In this document: positions 33,146-42,733 of the stretch, piece after piece
How the letters are laid out: each line of letters begins with the position of its first letter
How positions within the stretch are numbered: position 1 is the stretch's first letter
Assembly (NCBI RefSeq): GCF_018881755.1
Contig: NZ_JACVPS010000003.1
Coordinates: 1 to 64,000, forward strand
Direction of reading: 5' to 3'
Source of the DNA: Polynucleobacter finlandensis
GTDB taxonomy: Bacteria; Pseudomonadota; Gammaproteobacteria; Burkholderiales; Burkholderiaceae
DNA: 64,000 nt
The notes under the pieces: generated by a model
What the model saw: the letters and a program-made list of their open reading frames with translations, nothing else
Databases searched by the model: none
What the model was told of the DNA's origin: nothing
Position numbers and translations under genes: made by a program

Positions 33146-36100
33146 ATGACAGCTTTAAGAGACGTTTTAGACTCATTCCGTGTCACCTCGCAGTCTGAGC
33201 GTGAAAAGGGAAATTATTTTGAAAACCTCAGTAAGCTTTATTTTCAAAATGAGCCCAAATACAAGGATCTTTATGAAAATGTCTGGCTATGGGAAGAATG
33301 GCGCAAGTATTGGATAGAGCAAGGTAATCCTGATCCTGGCACAGATACCGGAATTGATTTGGTTGCAAGAACAAAACAGACCGATGAGTATCACGCTATT
33401 CAGGCAAAGTTTTACGACTCTGAATCTACGCTTTATAAGCGACACATAGATTCATTTTTTACAGCATCCGGTAAGAAGCCTTTTACGCAGCGTTTATTGA
33501 TTTTGACTACAGATAATGTCAGTCATCACGTAGATGATGCCATGCAGGGTCAAAACACTCCTACGCAGAAGATAACCCTTAGTGATCTAGAAAACAGCAA
33601 GATTGACTGGGCTGAAACTTTTAATAAAAAAGAAGTTGTCTTAACAGAGGCAAAAACGCTTAGAGACTACCAGCGTAACGCCATTAGTAATGTTAGTTAT
33701 GGATTAGAAACTGCTGATAGGGGCAAGCTGATTATGGCTTGCGGTACTGGTAAAACTTTTACTGCTTTACGCCTGGCGGAAGAGGTGGCTGGCAAAGGCG
33801 GAAATGTCCTATTTCTTGTTCCATCACTTTCGTTACTGTCACAGACTCTAACTGAGTGGACCCAGGAATCTACCTTGCCGATGCATAGCTTTGCCGTTTG
33901 CTCTGATAGTGAAGTAGGTAAAAAGCGCGATAAAGACGATGACTACCAAATGTTGGTTCACGAACTACGCTATCCAGCCACTACCAACCCAAAAGCGTTA
34001 TCTCATGAATTTAATAAACGTAAAGATGGCGATCATCTAAACGTAATCTTCTCTACCTATCATTCAATCCAAGTCATTTCAGACGCCCAAAAGAAGCAAG
34101 ATTTACCAGACTTTGATTTAATCATTTGCGATGAGGCGCATAGAACAACTGGCGCTGTATATGACGGTGATGATGAGTCGGCGTTTGTAAAAATTCATAA
34201 CGCCGACTTCATTAAGTCTAGGAAGCGTGTCTATATGACCGCTACACCAAGGGTATACGGCGTTGCTGCAAAGGCTAAGGCTGAGAATGACAGCGTTGTT
34301 CTGTATGACATGGACAATGAAGATCAATATGGCAAGACATTGCATACACTCTCGTTCTCTGAGGCTGTTAAGCGTGGAATATTAGTAGATTACAAGGTCA
34401 TTGTTCTTACTATTAGCGAAGATCACATTAGTAAAAATCTACAAAAGGTATTAGCAGATGAAAACAATAGCCTGCGTGTAGATGATGCAGCAAAGATCGT
34501 TGGATGCTGGAGGGCGCTCTCTAAGCAGGATACTAAGGTAGATTTAGAGCTCGATCCAGAGCCCATGAAGAGAGCAGTTGCTTTCTGCCAAGTTATTGAA
34601 ATCAATAAAGGCGCTAAAACTCATAAAGTTAGTAGTAAAAATATTGCAAGCATGTTTCAAAAAGTAGTTGATGAATATCGCGCTGCTTTGATGAAAGAAA
34701 ACCCGGACCATGAGGATGCAGTTAGTCAATTAATTTGCGAAGCTGCACACGTAGACGGCAGTATGAATGCCTCTCAAAAAGAAGAAAAGCTCGATTGGTT
34801 AAAAGCCGAGATTCCAGAAAATACTTGCCGTGTTCTCAGTAATGTTCGCTGCCTATCTGAAGGTGTTGATGTCCCAGCTTTGGATGCAGTTTTGTTTCTC
34901 ACTCCAAGAAATTCACAGGTTGATGTAGTGCAGTCTGTTGGTCGTGTAATGCGTAAGCCAAAAGATAGTAAGAAGCAGCTTGGCTATGTCATCCTTCCAG
35001 TAGTTATTCCCGGAGGCATGACCCCTGAGGAAGCCTTAAACGATAACAAGAGTTACAAGGTAGTTTGGGAGGTATTGCAAGCCTTGCGTTCCCATGATGA
35101 TCGCTTTGATGCAATGATTAATAAGTTAGATCTTGCTGGTCAAGACAAAACAAAGATGGAAGTAATCGCCATCACTGACAAGATCCCTCCCAGGAAAATA
35201 ACTGAACCTGGCGCCGATATTGGTAAGGGTAAACCGAAGCTTAAGAAGGGTAAGGGCGGTGTAATTGGTGGCGTTCCCAAGGATTACGAAGATCCTAAGC
35301 AGGCAGAGCTCCCCATCGAAATTACCGAAATAGAGCGAGCCATCATGGCTAAGGTGGTTAAAAAATGTGGAAATAGGTTGTATTGGGATGAGTGGGCATC
35401 GGATATAGCAAGGATTGCTCAGACCCATGTCAGCCGGATTACTGCCATATTAGAGAATACGGAGCATAAGGCAGAAATAAAAGCATTTAATAAGTTCCTA
35501 AAGGATCTTAAAGAAGATCTTAATGACAGCATCAGCCGCGAAGAGGCTATAGAAATGCTGGCACAACATATTATTACTAAGCCGGTGTTTGATGCTTTAT
35601 TTGAGGGTTATAGTTTTGCTCAAAACAATCCAGTCTCGAAGGCTATGCAGGATGTTCTTAATGCACTCAATGAACATAATTTAGATAAAGAGGTTGATAC
35701 CTTAGAGAAGTTCTATGCCAGCGTGAAGATGCGAGCACAAGGCATTGATGATCTTGGAGCTAAGCAAAAAATCATAGTTGAGTTATACGATAAGTTTTTC
35801 AGAAATGCATTCCCCAAAATGACAGAGAAGTTGGGAATTGTCTATACCCCAGTGGAAGTGGTTGATTTTATTATTCATAGTATTAATGACGCATTAAGGA
35901 ATGAGTTTGGTCAAACCCTTGGAGATAGGAATGTACATATTCTTGATCCATTTACCGGAACCGGAACTTTTATTACCCGCTTATTGCAAAGTGGGCTAAT
36001 TGATAGAGAGCAGTTAGCCTATAAGTATAAAAACGAGATACATGCAAATGAAATTGTTCTACTGGCTTATTACATTGCAGCTATCAACATTGAGCAGGTA

Positions 36101-38098
36101 TACCACTCTATCGAAGGGGGTGACTACGTTCCATTTGATGGTATTTGTTTGACTGATACTTTTGCTTTATATGAAAAAGAAGATCTAGTCTCAGAATCAT
36201 TACGTGATAACAATGAACGTCTGAAAAAGCAGAAGGCATTAGATATTCGCGTGATCATGGGGAATCCCCCTTACTCTATCGGTCAGCGCAGCGAGAATGA
36301 TGGAAATGCAAATATTGAATACCCGTCACTAGATGGGCGCATTAAGGATACTTATGCACATTGCTCAAGTGCTACTTTGCAGAAAGGGTTATATGACAGC
36401 TACATCCGAGCATTGCGTTGGGCTAGCGATCGGATTGGTGATTGTGGCGTCATTGGATTTGTAAGTAATGCAGGATGGCTAGATGCTAATGCATGCGATG
36501 GGCTGAGAAAATGCTTAGCCGAAGAATTTAGTAGTATTTACGTATTTCATTTGAGAGGGAATCAAAGAACATCTGGGGAGCTCTCAAGAAAAGAAGGTGG
36601 AAAGATTTTTGGTGGTGGTAGTAGGACGCCAATCTCAATCTCCATCTTAATCAAGAACTCCGAAGCTAATGAGCATGGAAAAATATACTTTCATGACATT
36701 GGAGACTATCTAAGTCGTGAAGAAAAGCTGGAGAAAATTGATTTATTTAAAAGTACAGCTGGAATATCTGAAGCTAATAAATGGGTCCAAATCACGCCCG
36801 ATAAACACTGCGATTGGATAGGTCAGAGAGATGATAGTTTTAGTGAGCATATCAGCTTGGGAGACAAGAAAGATAAAAATTCTATAACGATATTTGATAA
36901 TTTCTCTCTTGGTGTGGCTACAAATCGTGATGCCTGGGTATATAACTTTTCGAAGAATCAGCTTTCAAAAAATATGGGTCGGATGATCGATTTTTATAAT
37001 TCTGAAGTCGAGAGATATAAGGATGCATGTAATGGGTTGAATAAAGCGAGCTATCCAATTGTGGAGTCTTTTATTAATACCGACAAAACTAAAATAAGTT
37101 GGTCAAGCAATTTGATTGCTGATTTAACTAGAAATAAGCTCGGTAATTTTACTGCCCAAAATATTGTCTTAAGTACTTATCGACCATTTCAAAAGCAATG
37201 GCTATATTTTAATAATTTGTTTAATAGCAGAATGGGTCAAATTCCTAAGATTTTTCCAAACTCTCATGCTAAAAATTTAGTGATTTGTGTTACGGGTCAG
37301 GGTGCTAAGCAATTTAGTGCACTAGTTTCTAATTCAATTCCCGATCTACAGGTTTTATTTAATGGGCAGTGCTTCCCTTTGAAGTTATACGAACCCCTGC
37401 CAGATAATATTTCAACTGATGGTGATTTGTTCTCATCAACTACGTTGGGCGAGATTTCTGAAGATGGAAGGTTTTCTCTTCGAGATGGCGTTAGTGATTC
37501 GGGTTTAAACCATTTTTTAGAAAGATACCCCGATCAAAATATCAGCAAGGAAGATCTGTTTTATTACATTTATGGAATTTTGCACAGCACTGATTATCGT
37601 GAAAAATATTCTGATAATTTAAGCAAGGAATTGCCACGAATTCCTGCAGTTAAATCCCCAAGTGATTTTTGGTTGCTCAGTAACGCTGGAAGGAGGCTTT
37701 CTGACTTGCATCTTAACTATGAGACTGCTTCACTCTACCCGGTCCGCTTTGAAAATCAAATGGACGGATTGACTGAGTCAGACTATCGAGTTACACAGAT
37801 GAAGTTTCTAGTAAGGGGTGATAAGTCTCGTGTTGCATATAACCCAAAAATCACCATTTTAGATATACCACTTGAGGCTTATGACTATGTAGTTAATGGC
37901 AAGCCTGCATTGGAGTGGGTAATGGAACGTCAATCTATCTCTACAAATAAAGATAGCGGTATCGTCAATGATGCTAATGAATGGGCTAATGAAACAATTC
38001 ACGATCCAGCTTATCCATTAAAACTATTTCAACGTGTAATTACGGTTAGCTTGGAAACAATGAAGATTGTTAATAGCCTTCCTAGGCTGAATATATAG
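33146..38098 (+). CDS. Single-chain restriction-modification enzyme (type ISP-like)
   Basis: 1650 residues in one chain. The N-terminal Mrr/PD-(D/E)xK-like nuclease shows GIDLVA (D71) and the QAK at 86-88. The SF2 helicase has the Walker A GTGKT (200-204), DEAH (329-332) and arginine-finger motif VI QSVGRVMRK (596-604). The methyltransferase has DPFTGTGTF (about 932-940) and the adenine-N6 motif NPPYS at 1040-1044; a C-terminal target-recognition-like region follows. This order (nuclease, translocase, N6-MTase, specificity) is that of type ISP enzymes such as LlaGI/LlaBIII, which cleave after translocation from two converging sites. All key motifs are intact, so it should be active. The PIF1-like gene follows 13 bp later. 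Confidence 0.9.
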   Translation: MTALRDVLDSFRVTSQSEREKGNYFENLSKLYFQNEPKYKDLYENVWLWEEWRKYWIEQGNPDPGTDTGIDLVARTKQTDEYHAIQAKFYDSESTLYKRHIDSFFTASGKKPFTQRLLILTTDNVSHHVDDAMQGQNTPTQKITLSDLENSKIDWAETFNKKEVVLTEAKTLRDYQRNAISNVSYGLETADRGKLIMACGTGKTFTALRLAEEVAGKGGNVLFLVPSLSLLSQTLTEWTQESTLPMHSFAVCSDSEVGKKRDKDDDYQMLVHELRYPATTNPKALSHEFNKRKDGDHLNVIFSTYHSIQVISDAQKKQDLPDFDLIICDEAHRTTGAVYDGDDESAFVKIHNADFIKSRKRVYMTATPRVYGVAAKAKAENDSVVLYDMDNEDQYGKTLHTLSFSEAVKRGILVDYKVIVLTISEDHISKNLQKVLADENNSLRVDDAAKIVGCWRALSKQDTKVDLELDPEPMKRAVAFCQVIEINKGAKTHKVSSKNIASMFQKVVDEYRAALMKENPDHEDAVSQLICEAAHVDGSMNASQKEEKLDWLKAEIPENTCRVLSNVRCLSEGVDVPALDAVLFLTPRNSQVDVVQSVGRVMRKPKDSKKQLGYVILPVVIPGGMTPEEALNDNKSYKVVWEVLQALRSHDDRFDAMINKLDLAGQDKTKMEVIAITDKIPPRKITEPGADIGKGKPKLKKGKGGVIGGVPKDYEDPKQAELPIEITEIERAIMAKVVKKCGNRLYWDEWASDIARIAQTHVSRITAILENTEHKAEIKAFNKFLKDLKEDLNDSISREEAIEMLAQHIITKPVFDALFEGYSFAQNNPVSKAMQDVLNALNEHNLDKEVDTLEKFYASVKMRAQGIDDLGAKQKIIVELYDKFFRNAFPKMTEKLGIVYTPVEVVDFIIHSINDALRNEFGQTLGDRNVHILDPFTGTGTFITRLLQSGLIDREQLAYKYKNEIHANEIVLLAYYIAAINIEQVYHSIEGGDYVPFDGICLTDTFALYEKEDLVSESLRDNNERLKKQKALDIRVIMGNPPYSIGQRSENDGNANIEYPSLDGRIKDTYAHCSSATLQKGLYDSYIRALRWASDRIGDCGVIGFVSNAGWLDANACDGLRKCLAEEFSSIYVFHLRGNQRTSGELSRKEGGKIFGGGSRTPISISILIKNSEANEHGKIYFHDIGDYLSREEKLEKIDLFKSTAGISEANKWVQITPDKHCDWIGQRDDSFSEHISLGDKKDKNSITIFDNFSLGVATNRDAWVYNFSKNQLSKNMGRMIDFYNSEVERYKDACNGLNKASYPIVESFINTDKTKISWSSNLIADLTRNKLGNFTAQNIVLSTYRPFQKQWLYFNNLFNSRMGQIPKIFPNSHAKNLVICVTGQGAKQFSALVSNSIPDLQVLFNGQCFPLKLYEPLPDNISTDGDLFSSTTLGEISEDGRFSLRDGVSDSGLNHFLERYPDQNISKEDLFYYIYGILHSTDYREKYSDNLSKELPRIPAVKSPSDFWLLSNAGRRLSDLHLNYETASLYPVRFENQMDGLTESDYRVTQMKFLVRGDKSRVAYNPKITILDIPLEAYDYVVNGKPALEWVMERQSISTNKDSGIVNDANEWANETIHDPAYPLKLFQRVITVSLETMKIVNSLPRLNI

Positions 38099-38111
38099 CC
38101 CCTTATAAGCA

Positions 38112-39542
38112 ATGAGCTTCCTAAAGAAACTTGAGGAATTTGTTGGCTCAAAGAAGGCTAATGTAGATGAGTTGAGGAAGGCGTCAGCGAGGACTCCGAC
38201 TAAGTCTTATGTTGCTAGCAGCGTATTTCCCGCTCAAAACTATGAAGAGATAGAGGTTACGCCTGATTACTTAGAGGTAATCAAGGCTATAGATGCGCAT
38301 GATCCGTTTATCTTTGTCAGTGGTAAAGCTGGAACAGGAAAAACTACTTTAATTGGGTATTTAAGGGAAAAAGTTGCGGGTAACGTAGTAGTAGTTGCTC
38401 CTACTGGAGTTGCCGCACTGCAGGTGAGGGGAGTAACAATCCATTCCTTTTTTCGCTTGCCACCAAGAATCATTTTCCCTGAGGAGGACATCAAGACCGT
38501 TAAAGATAGGCGAATGTATGAAGGCATACGCCTACTTATTATTGATGAGATATCAATGGTGAGGGCTGACATCGTAGATGCCATTGATTTGTTTCTTCGT
38601 ATCAACGGTCCTCAGCAAGGAAAGCCTTTTGGTGGTGTTCAGGTCATGTTTGTGGGCGATCTCTTCCAGTTACCGCCTGTAATCAACACCATCGAGATGG
38701 CATTGCTAAGAGATAGAGGCTATGAACAAGCCCATTTCTTTAATGCTATGGCTTTAACTGGCAAAGAAATGACGATGATTGAGCTGCAAAAGATCTTTCG
38801 TCAAAAGGATAAGCAATTTGTAGACATTCTTAACCATATTCGAGTTAATGAAGATATTGATGAAGCAATTGAGATTCTAAATAGGGAGTGTTATGAAAAA
38901 TACGCCTCCGACAGCTCGTATGCAATAACGCTGACGACTACCAATGCTAAAGCCGACTCAATCAATGAGTCTGAGCTAGAGGCGATTTCAGGTTCGCCGA
39001 CTATGTTTATTGGCTTACTAGACGGTAAATTTAATGTAGATGAGCGAAATCTACCATCACCGATGAATTTGACATTAAAGGTAGGTGCTCATGTCATGTT
39101 TACAGCTAACGATAAAGCGATGCCAAAACGTTGGGTTAATGGAACGATTGGGTTTGTTAGGGAATTTATTGGTGAAATGGTGCGGGTTGAAATTAAGACT
39201 CAGTCTGGGTCGCATATTGTTGATGTAACTAGCCATAAGTGGGAGTCTTACAAATATGAGTTGGATGCTACTACTGGGAAAATTAGTCCAGTAGTCATAG
39301 GTAGTTATCAGCAAATCCCCTTGATGCTTGCTTGGGCTGTCACCATCCATAAAAGCCAAGGTAAAACGATGGATCAAGTAAATGTAGATCTATCTGCTGG
39401 TGCATTTGCTTCTGGGCAGGTATATGTTGCTTTAAGCAGATGCAGAACTTTGAATGGAATTAGATTGAAGCGACCCATCAAGCAAAATGATGTACGTTGT
39501 GAGCCTGAAATCAAGAGATTTTATGAAGCACTAATTAATTAA
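38112..39542 (+). CDS. PIF1-like DNA helicase (AAA/SF1)
   Basis: 476 residues. Walker A is GKAGTGKTT (71-79), Walker B IIDEISMV (143-150), and the PIF1-type VGDLFQLPPV and the C-terminal AVTIHKSQGKTMDQVNVD (about 409-426) follow. It is the single-subunit SF1B helicase type of Pif1/RecD2 families, moving 5' to 3'. The first 50 residues are polar and unlike the core. The 13-bp gap from the restriction gene suggests co-transcription. A role in unwinding cut or replicating phage DNA is possible; this is inference. Confidence 0.88.
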   Translation: MSFLKKLEEFVGSKKANVDELRKASARTPTKSYVASSVFPAQNYEEIEVTPDYLEVIKAIDAHDPFIFVSGKAGTGKTTLIGYLREKVAGNVVVVAPTGVAALQVRGVTIHSFFRLPPRIIFPEEDIKTVKDRRMYEGIRLLIIDEISMVRADIVDAIDLFLRINGPQQGKPFGGVQVMFVGDLFQLPPVINTIEMALLRDRGYEQAHFFNAMALTGKEMTMIELQKIFRQKDKQFVDILNHIRVNEDIDEAIEILNRECYEKYASDSSYAITLTTTNAKADSINESELEAISGSPTMFIGLLDGKFNVDERNLPSPMNLTLKVGAHVMFTANDKAMPKRWVNGTIGFVREFIGEMVRVEIKTQSGSHIVDVTSHKWESYKYELDATTGKISPVVIGSYQQIPLMLAWAVTIHKSQGKTMDQVNVDLSAGAFASGQVYVALSRCRTLNGIRLKRPIKQNDVRCEPEIKRFYEALIN

Positions 39543-39543
39543 T

Positions 39544-39771
39544 CTAATCATTGAGTCTACTAGCCAAGCTCCTAGAGAAGGGCTTGGCGAGCCTCTTGAA
39601 TAACTTTAGCCATAGGATTGGCTTGACGTTAGAAGTCTCGCTACGAGGCTCTCTGCAGCCACAGTTAGCACCACAAACAATAGTTATCCCCTTATTACCG
39701 TAATCAATATGTGAAGCATTGATTTGCTTTTGAGTTGGTTGCTCTTCAAATGGATTATTCATAGACTTCAT
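39544..39771 (-). CDS. Small hypothetical protein with CGANCGC cluster
   Basis: 75 residues, convergent with the PIF1-like gene (1 bp gap). Mid-chain ITIVCGANCGCREPRSE has three cysteines in a CxxxCxC pattern that could bind a metal. The C-terminus is basic. No family recognised; it might also be a chance frame, as no strong ribosome site precedes it. Confidence 0.4.
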   Translation of the reverse strand: MKSMNNPFEEQPTQKQINASHIDYGNKGITIVCGANCGCREPRSETSNVKPILWLKLFKRLAKPFSRSLASRLND

Positions 39772-39949
39772 CTCAGTTTATAGGGACTAGTTATTTCAAG
39801 TCTAGCCTTTACCTTTTGTCTATCAAGATGATCATTTCTGTAGCGAGGGTTCTGCATAGCCAAGATGGCTTCCCAGATCCCATTAAATGGATAGATGGAG
39901 GATTGGTTTAATTTTTCAGAGAAGGGCATTTATAAGATCGTACAGAATG

Positions 39950-40708
39950 TTAGTTGCCCTGTTTATAAGAAGATGTTAATTCAAGACATTTTCTAAGGCT
40001 TATTTTTGAGGGTCCTTCAATGAAGCCTTCCCGAACCGCCCACTTTTCTGTATTACCTAAGGGATGCATCTTTTCCTTGGCTATATTGCGCTCCTCTTCA
40101 CCTCTCAAACAGATCTGTAATGGTGTCATATAGATTTGCAGCCAGGAAATGAATGCTACTGTTATGCAAACCATAGTTACGCATGCAAGCAGTGGTTTCC
40201 CAGTGATCAACTTCTTCAGACGCTGAGACCACTGTCTTGTTAGTATTAATGGCTTTGAGTAATTAGCGTTCGATGTTATCTCTTCGCGCTTCTTATGCCC
40301 ATCTTCCGCGGACTTTATTTGTCTCTGAAAGAATTTCATGAATGAATAAAAGACCGCTAGACCGAATATCGTCATCAAAATATATTCAATTGTGGGAAGA
40401 TCACCAGCGCTATTTTCTTCAAAGCCATATTTGTTGAAAAATATAAGAATGAAGGCAGCCCCACCAACTCCGGTAATTATTAGCAGGGCTTTAAAGAATG
40501 TAACAAGACTCGCATTTTTCTGCTTATGCATCAAATACGCAACATAGCCCCAAATAACGGGTCCAATGAGCACTTTCGATTGTGTGGCTATGCTAGATAC
40601 AAATGTCAGAAAGATCATTGCGATAGCAAAAATATAAACCCAAAGATAAGAACCTTGCATAGGGATATTTCTTATTACAACAACTTTCTCATCAACTGGA
40701 TTGGGCAC
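39950..40708 (-). CDS. Hypothetical multi-pass membrane protein
   Basis: 252 residues with about five hydrophobic segments (near 17-37, 43-60, 70-90, 108-125, 172-192) and a polar C-terminal domain (195-252, with cysteines in ICLRGEEERN and KCLELTSSYK). No family recognised. It is cargo of the ssrA element in a stretch between the helicase and the XRE regulator. A membrane partner of the defence genes or an unrelated gene are both possible. Confidence 0.6.
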   Translation of the reverse strand: MPNPVDEKVVVIRNIPMQGSYLWVYIFAIAMIFLTFVSSIATQSKVLIGPVIWGYVAYLMHKQKNASLVTFFKALLIITGVGGAAFILIFFNKYGFEENSAGDLPTIEYILMTIFGLAVFYSFMKFFQRQIKSAEDGHKKREEITSNANYSKPLILTRQWSQRLKKLITGKPLLACVTMVCITVAFISWLQIYMTPLQICLRGEEERNIAKEKMHPLGNTEKWAVREGFIEGPSKISLRKCLELTSSYKQGN

Positions 40709-40830
40709 TATGAAGTCCTATCTATTTAGAGCTATTGCATAAGAATCCCGCTTTGACGCTTAACTTTTGCGCTAACAGGTATTACTGGTCGCCTAGCTAT
40801 CGCCTTGAATTAAAGGCTCACTTTTCAATA

Positions 40831-40881
40831 CTACGTTTTACGTAGAGACTAAGCAAGGTGATTCTGCGATCTTCGTAGAAT
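40831..40881. promoter_or_regulatory. Two palindromes in front of the XRE gene
   Basis: CTACGT-TTT-ACGTAG (40831-40845) is a perfect 6-bp inverted repeat. ATTCTGCG-ATCTT-CGTAGAAT (40861-40881) is one mismatch short of perfect and covers the regulator's start codon. Both carry TCGTAG/CTACG-like half-sites and are good candidates for autoregulatory operators. Confidence 0.55.
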
Positions 40882-41212
40882 GCCCAGCAAAGAGACTGAA
40901 ACTACCAATAACCTGATCGGCACGCGCTTGCGTGAGGCTAGGTTGAGGGCGAATCTTCCTCAAGATAAGCTAGGTGTACTCATTGGCTTAGATGAGGGCT
41001 CCAGTAGCGCTCGAATCAGCCGCTACGAGACTGGTATCCATGAGCCAGCACTAGCAACAGCTCAAAAATTAGCTGAGATACTTAATTTACCCCTGTGCTA
41101 CCTGTACTGTGAAGATGATGAGATGGCTGAGCTCATCTTGGTATTGCATGCGCTAAAGAAATCAGAGCTTCAGAAGCTCCTGCGTCAGTATGAGATACCT
41201 AAAGTAAGCTAG
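40880..41212 (+). CDS. XRE-family transcriptional regulator
   Basis: 110 residues. The helix-turn-helix spans about 10-65: GTRLREARLRANLPQDKLGVLIGLDEGSSSARISRYETGIHEPALATAQKLAEILNLPLCYLY. A short helical C-terminus follows. It is a small repressor of the element-control type. The ATG lies inside a palindrome, suggesting autorepression. Its position near the centre of the element and next to a gene-poor stretch suits an element regulator, possibly of the integrase or defence genes. Confidence 0.87.
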   Translation: MPSKETETTNNLIGTRLREARLRANLPQDKLGVLIGLDEGSSSARISRYETGIHEPALATAQKLAEILNLPLCYLYCEDDEMAELILVLHALKKSELQKLLRQYEIPKVS

Positions 41213-41716
41213 TGCGCGTGAGTAGGTATGTGTATGGAGTCCTCATGCCCCCGGGGTCTTTTGTTTTTTGGTCCGCATGGGGGTGTGACTCGCGTGTTAC
41301 CCCCTGTTTTAAGAGTATTTACTGCTCTTACTTTACATAACGCGTCTTACACGCATCATTCGCAAGCCCGCTAAGTCATTGTCTATATAGGTTTGTTAAG
41401 TACGTATTGCATTACTTTGATTTGCATTTTCCAAAAGGCAATACCCGGCAGTAGTAAATGCACCACAGACTTATTAAATCATTTCGTGCGCGCGCGTACC
41501 GATGTGTTTATTAAACCCTATTTCGCATCATTATTTAAATCGATTCTAAAGGGCTTTGCACTCATCGAGAGCTCTTTAATTATTTAGGCTACCTCGATCA
41601 GTGACTCGTACTAAGAGTGCTCCAGAGTCTATTTATAAGACTCTGGAATGTCCTTTTGCATTACTAGTTGACAAATGATCCTTCCTGAACGTCTTCAAAG
41701 AAATCTCATTCATGCA
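41213..41716. other. Gene-poor stretch inside the ssrA element
   Basis: About 500 bp without a convincing gene. A 64-codon frame at 41393-41587 lacks a ribosome site and recognisable features. The notable structure is a perfect 10-bp hairpin TCCAGAGTCT-ATTTATA-AGACTCTGGA at 41621-41647, with only a weak T-run (CCTTTT) after it. An alternating GCGCGCGCGT run lies near 41489-41498. Confidence 0.6.
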
Positions 41717-42358
41717 TTAGCGTCCTTTAGATTGATGTAAGTATTCGCTTGATACGTCACTACTAAAACATGCTTTGATAAACGGATCCTCTTCATCCAC
41801 TGATACTTCCTTTACTACAAGTGCATTTGACTTTAAAGAATTTGAATTAATAGAAGTTGACTTAATAGAATTTAAAGAACCTTCAGGTACACCTTTAGGT
41901 AGACCTTGGGATTGTTTTTGCTGTTCAATACTCGCTTCACCCTTTATAGCCAAAGCCTTCGCTTTAGCTTCAGCTTTTGTTGCCTTACGTAATGCGCCTT
42001 CAATACCACCAAGGGACTGTGCTTCACGCTTGGCTAGAAAGCCTGCGCGATATTCATCTAACTCTAGGCTGTGCAACTGATTATTTGTCTCCTTAAAATA
42101 GTGCAGCACATTGTTAGTTAACCCACTCTCAACCTCCTTATCCTGAATACCAAGAATTTTGGCTAGATTGGCGGAATTGCGGGGCGCATTGGTATTAACC
42201 CAGCACTCAAGATAAAGGCTCAGTAATAAACCTCTTTCCACCAAACTCATGAGCCTATAACTTCGATCGGCGATGATGTTGGCTGCATAGAGTGGGAAGT
42301 AGGGAACGGGCTTAAGTGCGACTTGGCGGTGTAGTTTTGTGGCATCGTGGGTCTTCAT
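41717..42358 (-). CDS. Hypothetical element protein (DUF1376-like N-terminus)
   Basis: 213 residues. The N-terminal YFPLYAANIIADRSYRLMSLVERGLLLSLYLECWVN resembles the DUF1376-type winged-helix start of phage replication proteins, but the match is from memory. From about 120 the chain is Ala/Lys/Glu-rich, then Ser/Asn-rich and low in complexity. Second gene of a minus-strand group (AlpA-like, this) running towards the centre of the element. A replication or element-control role is possible. Confidence 0.5.
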   Translation of the reverse strand: MKTHDATKLHRQVALKPVPYFPLYAANIIADRSYRLMSLVERGLLLSLYLECWVNTNAPRNSANLAKILGIQDKEVESGLTNNVLHYFKETNNQLHSLELDEYRAGFLAKREAQSLGGIEGALRKATKAEAKAKALAIKGEASIEQQKQSQGLPKGVPEGSLNSIKSTSINSNSLKSNALVVKEVSVDEEDPFIKACFSSDVSSEYLHQSKGR

Positions 42359-42361
42359 GAT

Positions 42362-42604
42362 TTATCCCTCGACTTGATAGTTCAAAGGATCGGCTAACCA
42401 GCGATGAATCTCACGATTGTTCTGAAAGGAACAGCGAATACCCATACGAATAATCTTAGGGGCTTTGCCAACCTTTTCTAGTTGACGCCATTTTTCTCGG
42501 CTAACGGGAATGATATTTTTTAAATCACTCCAGCGACTCAATCCATCTGCTGGTAAAGTTTCTGGCAAAGGAATTACTGGTGATCCGTTGTTAATCCTAG
42601 TCAT
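42362..42604 (-). CDS. AlpA-like DNA-binding protein
   Basis: 80 residues. SDLKNIIPVSREKWRQLEKVGKAPKIIRMGIRCSFQNNREIHRWLADP follows the winged-helix pattern of AlpA/excisionase (MerR-like) proteins: helix 'sr.tw.rl...g.fP....l..r...w....v..Wl'. In P4-like elements AlpA turns on the integrase or acts as the excision factor. It starts 129 bp downstream of the gene at 42734, on the same strand as the integrase. Confidence 0.75.
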   Translation of the reverse strand: MTRINNGSPVIPLPETLPADGLSRWSDLKNIIPVSREKWRQLEKVGKAPKIIRMGIRCSFQNNREIHRWLADPLNYQVEG

Positions 42605-42733
42605 TTTTATTACTCCTAATGCGCCGGTTGCTCAAGATGGGCAATCAAGGCTTAGAAGTAATTTATTTCTATTGAGCCTTGGCGAGAAGGTGTGTGCCAG
42701 CAAGATGCGCACCCTGCTAGCAAACTGACATTC

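Noticed and set aside
41393-41587. 64-codon open frame in the element gap
   Set aside because: No ribosome site, no recognisable composition and rare codon style; likely chance.
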